A DNA stretch of 64,000 nt from contig JADGNZ010000004.1 of assembly GCA_017883205.1 (NCBI GenBank), forward strand, positions 124,001 through 188,000, read 5' to 3'. The notes under the pieces were generated by a model. It saw nothing but the letters and a program-made list of their open reading frames with translations, made no database searches and was not told the DNA's origin. Shown here piece after piece: positions 51,932 to 59,875 of the stretch (the first letter of the stretch is position 1; each line of letters begins with the position of its first letter). The position numbers and the translations under genes are program-made. This stretch comes from Thermoanaerobaculia bacterium. GTDB lineage: Bacteria; Acidobacteriota; Thermoanaerobaculia; Gp7-AA8.

Positions 51932-52264
51932 TCAACCCGTCGCTTGATCGCCGGGAGTCACCTTCGCGTACACCTCGGCGATCTTCAGACGGCAGCGAAG
52001 TGAGGTGAGATCGATCTCGGCACCCGGGTCGTTCCACTCGCGCAGGAACCATCCTCCGTCGGGCTGGCGTGTGTAGACCTCGATGTGGATGCGAACCTGC
52101 GAAACGAGCAGGTATTCGGAAAGCGTGGCCACAGCGCGATAGCGCTCGAATTTCGCTCCGCGATCGTATTTCTCCGTCGAGTCGGAAAGGACCTCCGCGA
52201 TCACCTGGAGGTTGGTGAGAGTATCGCGGTGCTCATCGACGACTTCGACAGGATCGCCGACCAC
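51932..52264 (-). pseudogene. Uma2-family endonuclease fragment
   Basis: About 110 codons matching the C-terminal two thirds of Uma2/DUF820 proteins (VIAEVLSDSTEKYDRGAKFE, then RYRAVATLSEYLLVSQ). The usual N-terminal 70-80 residues, including the first catalytic region, are missing, and no proper start signal precedes the fragment. The next gene upstream begins only 38 bases away, so the 5' part was deleted. The family has a PD-(D/E)xK nuclease fold and unknown role. Confidence 0.75.
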
Positions 52265-52302
52265 GACAACTCTCCGACGAGGTTCTCAGGCCGGTTCGAT
52301 GG

Positions 52303-52962
52303 TTATCGAGATTCGACTCCGCCATCCTCGCTTCCGATCAGATAAATATGCTCTCCCGCGAGCACTTTCAGCAAAAAGGGATTCCTGCTCTTCCGGCGCC
52401 GCGCAAACTCCTCGGCGGTGTAGAGCGTCGGGTGGATACTGCGCCCCAGCGTCCTTTCAGCGGGAGCGAGCTTCGCGAAAAGCTCTTCGAGAGTAAGGCC
52501 CTCAGCCACAATGAGGAGATCGATGTCGCTGCCTGCGCGTGCTGCACCTTTCGCCACCGAGCCGTAGACAAGAGCGCGATCGATGCGCTTGGCGAGAGGC
52601 CGCAGCGCCAATCGCAACGGATCGATGAGCCCGACGGTCTTCGTCACGATTCCCCGCAGCTCCTCGAAAATGGGCGCGTTCCGGTTCGCCTGATAGTGTT
52701 TCTGGCTGCCGATGAGGGTCACCGTGACGAGCCCACTCTCAACGAGCCGGGCCAGCTCGCGCTGTACAGCCCCTGAGCCCGAGCCGGTTCGCGCGATCAA
52801 CTCCTGTTTGAAGTAGGTTCGCTCTGTGTTGCCGAACAGCTTCCGGAGAACACGTTGCTGCGTCGTTGTAAACAGCGCGTTGGCGAGACTGGTCGGGCGG
52901 GTGCCGGCCTGTCGATGCGGCGGAGAGGTAGATCTGCCCATTCCAGGCATTTTGCTGCCCAA
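52303..52962 (-). CDS. Winged-helix plus MNT-type nucleotidyltransferase protein
   Basis: 219 residues. An N-terminal winged helix (about 30-95; QQRVLRKLFGNTERTYFKQE, ARLVESGLVTVT) is followed by a minimal nucleotidyltransferase domain with ALVYGSVAKGAARAGSDIDL, the GS...DxD catalytic motif. Such fusions are linked to toxin-antitoxin-like loci, where the enzyme can nucleotidylate a partner or tRNA. No HEPN partner is next to it. The first 25 residues are probably not translated or are disordered; starts at 52951 or 52941 are possible. Confidence 0.82.
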   Translation of the reverse strand: MGSKMPGMGRSTSPPHRQAGTRPTSLANALFTTTQQRVLRKLFGNTERTYFKQELIARTGSGSGAVQRELARLVESGLVTVTLIGSQKHYQANRNAPIFEELRGIVTKTVGLIDPLRLALRPLAKRIDRALVYGSVAKGAARAGSDIDLLIVAEGLTLEELFAKLAPAERTLGRSIHPTLYTAEEFARRRKSRNPFLLKVLAGEHIYLIGSEDGGVESR

Positions 52963-53015
52963 AGTGGGCAGCGATCAACCTTCGCCAGAAAGTGGCAGTT
53001 TGTCTCGTATTCGAC

Positions 53016-53345
53016 TTACCGGCTTCGAGAAGCCCCGGCCAGTTTCCTTTCCGCCGGCGCACTGGCTTCAACAGCCGATTCCTCTTCCATTTCGATCTTG
53101 AGTCGGCAGCCGAGGCTCGCGGCAACGGAGACGAGCGTGCGAAGAGTGACGTTGCGGTCGCCTGCCATCACTCGAGTGACGACCGCGCGATCGACTTCCA
53201 TCCTCCGGGCCAGCTCCGCGCGCTTGATGTTCTTCGCGGCCATAGTGCGCACGAATGATTCGGTCAGTTCGAGAAACAGACGCTCGGTCTCCAGTCCGAC
53301 GCTGCCGGACCGTTCTGCCAGCCGCTTCTCAAGCCATGTCGTCAT
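53016..53345 (-). CDS. XRE-family antitoxin (HigA-like)
   Basis: 109 residues. The helix-turn-helix at about 35-90 (AAKNIKRAELARRMEVDRAV, MAGDRNVTLRTLVSVAASLG) is that of HigA/XRE antitoxins; a basic, low-complexity C-terminus follows. It overlaps the upstream toxin gene by 17 bases, the toxin-first order of HigBA systems. It would neutralise the toxin and repress the operon. Confidence 0.88.
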   Translation of the reverse strand: MTTWLEKRLAERSGSVGLETERLFLELTESFVRTMAAKNIKRAELARRMEVDRAVVTRVMAGDRNVTLRTLVSVAASLGCRLKIEMEEESAVEASAPAERKLAGASRSR

Positions 53346-53721
53346 ACTTCGCGTTCTCTTTCTTCAGCGCGGCGTCAAAGAGCGCACGTTGATGTTTCGC
53401 TTGTTTGATTTCACGGGTCGGTGTTCTCTGGCCCTGTTTCGCGAAGCCGTGGGTGATCACGATCGTCCAACGAAGTTTCGGATGATGAAAGAACGGCAGG
53501 CGGATGCCGTAGGGTTTCAGCTCGAAGATTCCATCTCCCAGCTTCCAGCATTTGTGTCGATTCATCGGAAGTCCCTGCTTCGTAACCCACTCCAGCAGTG
53601 CATCAGTCGCGTCGATGTCGTCAGGATCGGTAAGCTGTTCCAGGAACTCCACAACTCCGGGCATCGCGTAGATCGTGCAGCCTGCCGGCCCCACTGCCTT
53701 GCCGAGAAGCTTGAGTATCAC
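53329..53721 (-). CDS. RelE/HigB-type toxin (Gp49-like)
   Basis: 130 residues. VVEFLEQLTDPDDIDATDAL, then KLGDGIFELKPYGIRLPFFH and TIVITHGFAKQGQRTPTREI follow the phage Gp49-like HigB/RelE fold, a ribosome-dependent mRNA interferase. The FxKKxxKTP-like motif near the end is changed to FAKQGQRTP. First gene of a two-gene operon with the XRE antitoxin. Confidence 0.88.
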   Translation of the reverse strand: MILKLLGKAVGPAGCTIYAMPGVVEFLEQLTDPDDIDATDALLEWVTKQGLPMNRHKCWKLGDGIFELKPYGIRLPFFHHPKLRWTIVITHGFAKQGQRTPTREIKQAKHQRALFDAALKKENAKYDDMA

Positions 53722-53832
53722 TTCGTTGACTCCTGAGTCAACACGGCGGCGATTGCGGACATTCTCAGTTCGGCGGGACCTTCGGGCGCAGTCATCATTC
53801 GGTAGGGGTGCAGTTTATCCGAGGCAGGGCTG

Positions 53833-54027
53833 ATGTCCGCCTGCTACGACGATCCCTACGAGCGCGCCCACGCCCTCGGCCCCATCTTCCGCAGAGTGTG
53901 GTGGCATTCCGTGGCCGGAGCGGCGGTGATCGGATTGATCGCGCTGCTTGCAGGCCTACGTGTTCCCGGGCTCGATCCCGACGCATTGACGGCTGGGTCC
54001 TCTTTTTCGCCCCGTCGATCGGCGTAG
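53833..54027 (+). CDS. Doubtful small membrane protein
   Basis: 64 codons, MSACYDDPYERAHALGPIFR and then a hydrophobic segment (VAGAAVIGLIALLAGL). The ATG lacks a good ribosome-binding site and the end looks random. It may be a truncated gene at the edge of an insertion-sequence remnant, or not coding at all. Confidence 0.3.
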   Translation: MSACYDDPYERAHALGPIFRRVWWHSVAGAAVIGLIALLAGLRVPGLDPDALTAGSSFSPRRSA

Positions 54028-54049
54028 ATGAGGGAAGGCTGCCCTTTTG

Positions 54050-54110
54050 CGAATGACCCGGGGGGATTTTTAGCTGGCCGGATGGGGGGATTCTAGAGTG
54101 GCCGCCGACA
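54050..54110. mobile_element. Possible insertion-sequence end remnant
   Basis: GGGGGGATTTTTAGCTGGCC is followed by GGGGGGATTCTAGAGTGGCC, a pattern I associate with the non-coding end of IS21-type elements. No transposase fragment is visible. Low confidence. Confidence 0.35.
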
Positions 54111-54115
54111 CACGG

Positions 54116-54202
54116 AATGTTCAAGGTTGGATGTTGAACGTTGAGTGTTGAATGAACCGAGGATGGCGAACCTTCAACAGGCAACATTCAACATTCTCGC
54201 AA
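54116..54202. repeat. ATGTTCAA-type intergenic inverted repeat
   Basis: GAATGTTCAAGGTTGGATGT on one side faces ACCTTCAACAGGCAACATTC on the other, forming an imperfect hairpin just before the minisatellite. Confidence 0.6.
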
Positions 54203-54238
54203 GTTGCTTAGGTCACTTGGGTTGCGAGCACGGTCCCG

Positions 54239-54568
54239 CACCGTGTACCCGACGGTCCCACACCGTGTACCCCACGGTCCCACACCGTGTACCCCACGGT
54301 CCCACACCGTGTACCCCATGGTCCCGCACCGTGTACCCCATGGTCCCGCACCGTGTACCCCATGGTCCCGCACCGTGTACCCCATGGTCCCACACCGTGT
54401 ACCCCACGGTCCCACACTGTGTACCCCATGGTCCCGCACCGTGTGCCCCATGGTCCCACACCGTGTACCCCATGGTCCCGCACCGTGTACCCCATGGTCC
54501 CACACCGTGTACCCCACGGTCCCGCACCGTGTACCCCATGGTCCCGCACCGTGTTTCCGTGGGTCCCG
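54239..54568. repeat. Minisatellite 3, 22-bp unit, about fifteen copies
   Basis: Fifteen units of CACCGTGTACCCCATGGTCC plus two bases, differing mainly at CATGG/CACGG and the last base (A or G). 22 is not a multiple of three, so the array reads through all frames and is not a protein repeat. Degenerate 21-22 bp units seem to continue to about 54720. It lies on the 5' side of the orphan gene at 55069. Confidence 0.95.
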
Positions 54569-54754
54569 CGGCATCGACTGTCGATCCTGCATCGTCTACC
54601 GCTCGCTCCACACCTTGGACGCCTCAGTCACGCACTACATCTCCTCGGTCCCGACGCGTCGAACCGTGGTTCGCGCAGGGTGACCCTCGTCCCGCTCGGC
54701 GAACCCTCGCGGCTGTAGGTTGCGAACATTCAGACGCTCGTCAAAAACTCGCAG

Positions 54755-54783
54755 TTGACATTACCAGTTGACTCTGCTAACAT
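54755..54783 (+). promoter_or_regulatory. Sigma-70-type promoter before the orphan gene
   Basis: A perfect TTGACA, exactly 17 bases and TAACAT (four of six). The transcript would have a leader of about 280 bases before the ATG at 55069. Confidence 0.6.
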
Positions 54784-54789
54784 CCGTAC

Positions 54790-55068
54790 CCTCGATTATC
54801 GAGATGGGAGTCGGCGCTCGTGAGAGCCCCAGTCTCCCGGCGGCCAACGGGTGAGAACGGCTGCGCTGAAAAGTGCGGTTTTCATCCCTGCGGGAGTTTT
54901 GAGCGCTGCTCCTCCTGCCGTGGGCTCTCGAAGTGTGCGCACTTCGGGGAAACATCAACCGGAAGAGCGGCGCGTTGCCGTCTTTTCCAGCCGGTGGCCG
55001 CCTGCACTCGTGCACGAAGTGCTCGTCGGTTCCTCCGGCCATACCCAATGGTCTTAAGGAGGACCATC
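54790..55068 (+). promoter_or_regulatory. Long structured 5' leader
   Basis: The leader contains CGAAGTG-TGCG-CACTTCG (54929-54946), a perfect 7-bp hairpin, and several GC-rich inverted pairs. It ends in AAGGAGG before the ATG. An in-frame open stretch from 54820 is probably not translated. A regulatory RNA is possible; no known riboswitch class is recognised. Confidence 0.4.
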
Positions 55069-55638
55069 ATGAATACCAACGACGAAACTATCAATACTCA
55101 AACGAACAAAACGGCCAGCGCTGTGGATGTTCCGCCGGCCGAACCCGCACTCACACCCGAGGAGTTGGTGGATGTGTTGCGGACCACGCGTGCGCGCATC
55201 GCCGAGGTTGCACCGATGACAGCAAGGGAGCGGAAGCTGCTGCGCCGTCGCGCAAACGCCTCCGATCTGATCGTGCAGGCATCGATCAACGTCATGGGCG
55301 CGCTCGACAACGTGTCGCAGGCGGTCGGCCAGCCGGCCGGCGATGTGCGGCGTCTGTCGGACGAAGCGAACCGCTGGTTGGTGGCAGAGGGTGAGTTGAG
55401 GGCGATGCTGAATGGCGTCGCCGGAGCGAACCTCATCCGCCGCCAGCGCATCGCGCTGATCGCCGGGCAGGCGTTCAACATCGGAACCCAGTTGGCGCGC
55501 GATCCGGCGAACGCCGTCCTCGTGCCTCACCTGGAGGAGGTCAAGCGTCTGAAGAGCATCAAGCGCCGCAAGCATGCGGCGCCGGCTCCCGCGACGCCGG
55601 CCTCGGTTCCAGAAACGTCGAAGACACCACAAACGTAA
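55069..55638 (+). CDS. Orphan protein, paralogue of 1051-1632
   Basis: 189 residues from ATG 55069, preceded by TTAAGGAGG. Helical core with TPEELVDVLRTTRARIAEVA, VQASINVMGALDNVSQAVGQ and LNGVAGANLIRRQRIALIAG, then a basic Pro/Ala/Thr tail. It matches the gene at 1051-1632 along its whole length. No family, signal peptide or membrane segment is recognised. A GC-rich terminator follows, then another small gene. Both paralogues have a 21-22 bp tandem array upstream, which suggests a shared genetic unit. Confidence 0.85.
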   Translation: MNTNDETINTQTNKTASAVDVPPAEPALTPEELVDVLRTTRARIAEVAPMTARERKLLRRRANASDLIVQASINVMGALDNVSQAVGQPAGDVRRLSDEANRWLVAEGELRAMLNGVAGANLIRRQRIALIAGQAFNIGTQLARDPANAVLVPHLEEVKRLKSIKRRKHAAPAPATPASVPETSKTPQT

Positions 55639-55658
55639 TCATGAATGGGCGGGAGGGA

Positions 55659-55686
55659 GACCGGGCGCGTGCAAGCGCGCCCGGTC
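55659..55686 (+). terminator. Terminator after the orphan gene
   Basis: GACCGGGCGCG-TGCAAG-CGCGCCCGGTC followed by ATTTCTCC. The stem is almost the same as the hairpin at 28485-28514. Confidence 0.85.
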
Positions 55687-55714
55687 ATTTCTCCTGTCCG
55701 TCGAGGAGGTAACT

Positions 55715-56020
55715 ATGAGAACCAAAGACCGCGAACTTCTCAGGGACGAAACCGGACGGCACCTCGAGTTCATGTTCCGTAGCATCGGGCAGGTGAAACA
55801 GCTCTACCCCTGGCTGCGCCCCAATCAAAGCCACGCCCGGCTGCGCCGCGCCGTGGCGCGCCTCCGCTCCGGCGCGATGCCCAGCATCGATTCCCGGATT
55901 CCCGCCAGCGTCCTGGCCGACCTCCTCGAAGGATCGATCGAGCAGGACCGACGCCTCCGCGAGATCAACGCGGACACGGACGAGCTCAGGGAACTGGAGG
56001 AGAGGTTGAGAAGGAGGTAG
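55715..56020 (+). CDS. Small charged hypothetical protein
   Basis: 101 residues from ATG 55715 after a strong GAGGAGG site. Arg- and Glu-rich, predicted helical; family not recognised. RHLEFMFRSIGQVKQLYPWL and IDSRIPASVLADLLEGSIEQ look like ordered helices, and the end (RELEERLRRR) a short coiled coil. It may be cotranscribed with the orphan gene, although the hairpin between them would limit this. Confidence 0.7.
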   Translation: MRTKDRELLRDETGRHLEFMFRSIGQVKQLYPWLRPNQSHARLRRAVARLRSGAMPSIDSRIPASVLADLLEGSIEQDRRLREINADTDELRELEERLRRR

Positions 56021-56078
56021 GGGGGGAACGTACTCCGCTTCGAAGACTTGCCCTCTGGATGCTAACGCGTGATGTGGA

Positions 56079-56173
56079 GGGGGCAGACCCGAAGTGGAAG
56101 TGACGGAATTTGACTAGACCGCCTGGCCTGTGCGAAGGCCAATTCCGTCACTTCCACTTCGGGTCTGACCCCC
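56079..56173. repeat. REPIN/MITE-like inverted repeat B
   Basis: GGGGGCAGACCCGAAGTGGA (left arm 56079-56110) faces its complement at 56141-56173, with a single-base indel, around a 30-base centre. It shares the GGGTCAGACC terminal motif with element A and with both copies of the 117-bp repeat. No gene is seen in 56021-56421. Confidence 0.88.
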
Positions 56174-56421
56174 AACTGGGACCCACGGGGTGTCTGGGGT
56201 GCTTGTTGCTGCCTGGAGGCTCACACGGTAATGAGCGGCGGCGGCGTAATTCACGTACGCACCCGTAACCATCGTCGATGGTGGCGGTGGCCACGTTTAG
56301 GTGGTGGCCATCGAGCGCTGACAAGGCGGTAGTGTCCTAATTTGGCGGACTTGGGAAAGCATAAATAGAACCCGAAGTATGACTCGGGCTGATATGCTGG
56401 GAAAGCTCAGGGAGGCGTTTC

Positions 56422-57903
56422 ATGGCAACGCGCAACCGGCTGATACGCCGGATCGATTACGTGGATCCGCGAGGTTACGAGTACTACGATGTGGACATCG
56501 ACGTGCTTGTACCTGATCCCGAGAATCCTCGCATTCCTCCCCAGGAGCTCTCTACTCTGGAAACGATGCTCGCCCTGTTCCGGCTAAACGCAAGCTCGTT
56601 GTTTCGCTTAGCGGAAGACTTAGCTAAAGTCGGTACAAACCCGGCGGAGCTTCTTAATGTGACGAGGCTTGGGCCGAAGCTGTTCCTCGTTAAGGAGGGC
56701 AATCGGCGGCTGACCGCACGAAAGCTTCTTCGCAACCCAGAGCAATTGAGAGGTCATGTCACGCCGACGGAACTGCGCCGATGGCAAAAGCTCGCGTCGC
56801 GAGTAACAACGCAGCTATCGACGCGCCAGCTCGTAGTCGTTGGCGAAAACCACGACACGTGGGTGTTCAGACGTCATCAAGGTAACCAGGACGGCGTAGG
56901 CGTGTCGAATTGGGGGCCCGAGGCGAAGTCCCGTCATCTGCAGCAGAAGCTCGGTCGGCGGAACCGCGCGATGGCTTTGAGGGACGCGTTGATGGCTAAC
57001 TACCCGGAACGGTTCCCCGAGCTGCCGGGTAGGTCTTTCTCTGTTTTCGAACGTCTCATGGACTCAGGCGACACTCGGGCACACTTGGGCATTGACGTGA
57101 ACGAGGACGGACACCCGAAGCTGACCCGCGGCGAACGCTCGCTGCGGATGCTGGAGGAATTGGTAAACGATCTGCGCCGACCAAGAGGAGATCGGGAACG
57201 GCTGACGACGCGCACGATCAACACCGTAGAAGGCGCACACGAGTATCTTCAAAAGCTGGACAATCGAATTGACCAAGAATCGCCGCCGGAGAACGAAATT
57301 ACTCTAGTTGCACCCATGCCTAGTGGAATGTCCGCGGGTGCGCAGGTCTCCGCTGCTCCAGTCTCCGGATTGCGCAGTGGACATGCACCAACCGATGTCC
57401 TCAAGTCGTTCAACGAGCCAGCGGCCGCCCGACTTCGAAAGATCTTCGATGAGTTGGTGAAGGTAAAAAAGAGTAAGGCTCCGAACGCGGCGATGGTGCT
57501 CACTCGGGTTCTTCTCGAACTCTCCGTCGATGAATACTCCCAGCGTACCGGAGTCGACTTCGAAGCCCCAGATGCGGAGCTGAAGCAGCAAATACAGGAG
57601 TTGCGGACTTTCTTGAGCCTAAACGGCTACAAGATTCCAAAGAAGCTGAACAACGCCATCGGTCGCGCGGGTGTTTTCGCGCCATCCATTGGGCAGAAGC
57701 TTGACGCCGTGCTGGTTCAACTTCAGGGAAACGGGTCCATGTCAGGAAGAGAGGCGGCGGCTAAGAGCCGGGAGCTGAGAGACAAGGAAGTCGTGAACGT
57801 GCTGAATGATGCGGTCCACCGTTTAGAAAACTTCCCTTCCATCGAGCGCGTCAATTATGTTCTCGAGATTATCCGACCGATCTTCAATGGGATTCATCAA
57901 TAG
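56422..57903 (+). CDS. ParB/sulfiredoxin-like domain protein, paired with a methyltransferase
   Basis: 493 residues. Residues about 20-110 form a ParB-like domain: VDIDVLVPDPENPRIPPQEL near the start and LFLVKEGNRRLTARKLL, the (E)GNRR nucleotide-binding motif. The rest is helical with an Arg/Lys-rich middle, a Pro/Ser linker at about 295-325 and a C-terminal helical domain, none recognised. Some ParB-fold proteins cleave DNA or hydrolyse CTP, so it may be the effector partner of the adenine methyltransferase that starts two bases after its stop. The start has an AGGGAGG site. Codon use is less GC-rich than in neighbouring genes. Confidence 0.8.
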   Translation: MATRNRLIRRIDYVDPRGYEYYDVDIDVLVPDPENPRIPPQELSTLETMLALFRLNASSLFRLAEDLAKVGTNPAELLNVTRLGPKLFLVKEGNRRLTARKLLRNPEQLRGHVTPTELRRWQKLASRVTTQLSTRQLVVVGENHDTWVFRRHQGNQDGVGVSNWGPEAKSRHLQQKLGRRNRAMALRDALMANYPERFPELPGRSFSVFERLMDSGDTRAHLGIDVNEDGHPKLTRGERSLRMLEELVNDLRRPRGDRERLTTRTINTVEGAHEYLQKLDNRIDQESPPENEITLVAPMPSGMSAGAQVSAAPVSGLRSGHAPTDVLKSFNEPAAARLRKIFDELVKVKKSKAPNAAMVLTRVLLELSVDEYSQRTGVDFEAPDAELKQQIQELRTFLSLNGYKIPKKLNNAIGRAGVFAPSIGQKLDAVLVQLQGNGSMSGREAAAKSRELRDKEVVNVLNDAVHRLENFPSIERVNYVLEIIRPIFNGIHQ

Positions 57904-57905
57904 CG

Positions 57906-58769
57906 ATGGCTGCACCGTACACGCCACTCCGATATCCTGGCGGGAAATCGAAGCTCGGCCCCTATATTTCAGACGTCCTTCGGTTTAACAAGCTCACCGA
58001 TGGCCACTTCGCCGAGCCTTACGCAGGCGGAGCGGGTGCCGCGTTGTTCTTGCTGTTGCGCGGGTACACGAAGACAATTCACCTCAATGATATCGATCCC
58101 GCTGTCGCGTCATTCTGGCAAGCGGTGCTCAGGCACACGGAGAGGTTTGCAAGGGTGATTGAGACGATCCCTCTTAGTGTTGAGGAATGGGACCGTCAAC
58201 GCAAAATCTACACAAGCCGCTCGCGCGGATTCGATCTCGGGTTAGCGTTCTTCTATCTGAATCGCACGAACCGCTCTGGAATCATGAATGGTGGCATTAT
58301 CGGGGGAAGACGCCAGAGCGGGGAGTGGCGTCTTGATGCTAGGTTCAACAGATCAGATCTAGCGGCGCGCATTCGCAGGATCGGAGCAATGCGCCGGCTC
58401 ATCTCCATATCATCGGATGACGCCTTGGATTTCATGTCTGGGCTTCGCCCCAACAAACTGCATCTCAAGACTTTCATCTATCTGGACCCCCCTTATTTTC
58501 ACAAAGGTAGAGAACTCTACACAAACTTCTATACACCGGACGATCACGCGTCAATCGCCCAGCGCCTTCGTCGTTTGGGATTTCCATGGCTGCTCACGTA
58601 CGACGACTGTTCTGAGACTCGAGCGCTGTATTCCACTTTTGAGATGAAGGAAAGTGAGTTGAGCTACTCAGCACGCGAAGTTCGCCGTGGACGCGAAATC
58701 GTAGTCTTCAGCCCGAGGGTCAGACCGCCAGCCATGACAGCGCGCCGTGACGGGTTTCGTTTGTTGTAG
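57906..58769 (+). CDS. D12-class adenine-N6 DNA methyltransferase (Dam-like)
   Basis: 287 residues. LRYPGGKSKL (8-17) is the N-terminal D12 motif, FAEPYAGGAGAALFLL (35-50) binds S-adenosylmethionine and LDPPY (193-197) is the catalytic DPPY. FFYLNRTNRSGIMNGG is also typical. The family often methylates the A of GATC, but the target here cannot be read from sequence. Coupled to the ParB-like gene by a two-base gap, it could protect host DNA from a partner nuclease. No restriction endonuclease gene is nearby. Confidence 0.93.
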   Translation: MAAPYTPLRYPGGKSKLGPYISDVLRFNKLTDGHFAEPYAGGAGAALFLLLRGYTKTIHLNDIDPAVASFWQAVLRHTERFARVIETIPLSVEEWDRQRKIYTSRSRGFDLGLAFFYLNRTNRSGIMNGGIIGGRRQSGEWRLDARFNRSDLAARIRRIGAMRRLISISSDDALDFMSGLRPNKLHLKTFIYLDPPYFHKGRELYTNFYTPDDHASIAQRLRRLGFPWLLTYDDCSETRALYSTFEMKESELSYSAREVRRGREIVVFSPRVRPPAMTARRDGFRLL

Positions 58770-59001
58770 CGCGCGCTCGAGTAGGTTTCGTCGACACGTA
58801 GCGTCTTGACCCACGGTGCTGCGGCGCAGCAGCACAGAGGAGTGGGAATCGCAAGTGCCCTTCCGCATGGGAAACCACGCCTCGACCTGCTCTCGCAGAG
58901 CAATTCCGAAGGTTACTATGTTGCGGCGGCGTCGGGATGGAGTACGCGGGCTGTCGATGAGCGAGAAGCAGCTGGACTGAAGCGATGCCCTTTCGCTGAA
59001 A

Positions 59002-59868
59002 TCAGTCTTTCAGAAGGCTTTGAACTTCTGCGAAGCTTTCGATACTGTGAGTGGGCGGGAGCGCGATCGCTCGCTCGGCAGCGTCACGTTCCACGTCTTC
59101 GACGGTCCAGTACGTGATCTTTCGCAGTTCGTCTGTCAACTTAGCATCAACACGTGTGCCGTACCGTGCGTGGACATCGACAGCGCCGATCCGCTTCGCC
59201 ATTTGAATATCACGAACAATACTGTCGCCGACGTAGACCACTTGAGATGCATCGATGCGGAGGGCGTTCAGTAGGGGCGCGACAAAAGCAGGGTTTGGCT
59301 TTCGGATCTCCGATGAGACCTCGATGACGGCGGGAACGATAGTGTCGTAGTCGGAGCCATAGATTCTAATGTCGCCGGAAGCAAGGCCTGGCGGAAAGGT
59401 ATGGTCCTTCACGGTGAGTAGTGCATCGAAATAGCCTTCGAGCTGGAGGTGCTTTAGGCGTTGCACAACGTGGTAACGCAAGGATTCGGTTGCTGCGACG
59501 ATTCGATAGCCGTCGGACCTAATCGATGCAAGCGCTTGACGCACGCCGCAGTAGACTGCCGTCTCTGCAGCCGTGTTCCGCGCCGAGCGGAAGGCGTGAA
59601 TCGCCTCGTCGTACTTCCGGTAAATTTCGATTCCAGTCAACCCGCGATTCTCTTCTTCGAGGACGTCTAGTTCTTGAAGTGAAAAGGAGTACTCCGTGCT
59701 TCGATGACGTTCGTGGACGCGTTTGAAAGAGGCCTTCAGAGTCTCAGGGTCTCGGCCTGTCTGACGCGCAAGGACATCGATCATCGCGAGGAAGCTTGGT
59801 ATGTAATAGGATAGCCAATCGTACAGAGTATTGTCGAGGTCAGTGACGAGGACGGAATGACGAGTCAC
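59002..59868 (-). CDS. HAD-superfamily hydrolase
   Basis: 288 residues from GTG 59868, eight bases after the stop of the GAF gene; longer frames overlap that gene and are rejected. Motif I TDLDNTLYDW (Asp10, Asp12), a helical cap, motif II with VAATES, then RKPNPAF and motif IV VYVGDSIVRD. A phosphatase or nucleotidase acting in the cytoplasm is likely; the substrate is unknown. Translational coupling to a membrane GAF protein suggests a shared signalling task. Convergent with the methyltransferase; 232 bases without a gene lie between. Confidence 0.88.
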   Translation of the reverse strand: MTRHSVLVTDLDNTLYDWLSYYIPSFLAMIDVLARQTGRDPETLKASFKRVHERHRSTEYSFSLQELDVLEEENRGLTGIEIYRKYDEAIHAFRSARNTAAETAVYCGVRQALASIRSDGYRIVAATESLRYHVVQRLKHLQLEGYFDALLTVKDHTFPPGLASGDIRIYGSDYDTIVPAVIEVSSEIRKPNPAFVAPLLNALRIDASQVVYVGDSIVRDIQMAKRIGAVDVHARYGTRVDAKLTDELRKITYWTVEDVERDAAERAIALPPTHSIESFAEVQSLLKD

Positions 59869-59875
59869 GCGTTGG

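Noticed and set aside
54239-54568. CRISPR array
   Set aside because: The repeats are directly head-to-tail at 22 bp with no unique spacers and no cas genes.
54145-54771. Long open frames on both strands through the 22-bp array (repeats like HTVYPMVPHRVP)
   Set aside because: The unit is 22 bp, so every frame is open for the same reason; no start signal or domain, and both strands are equally open.
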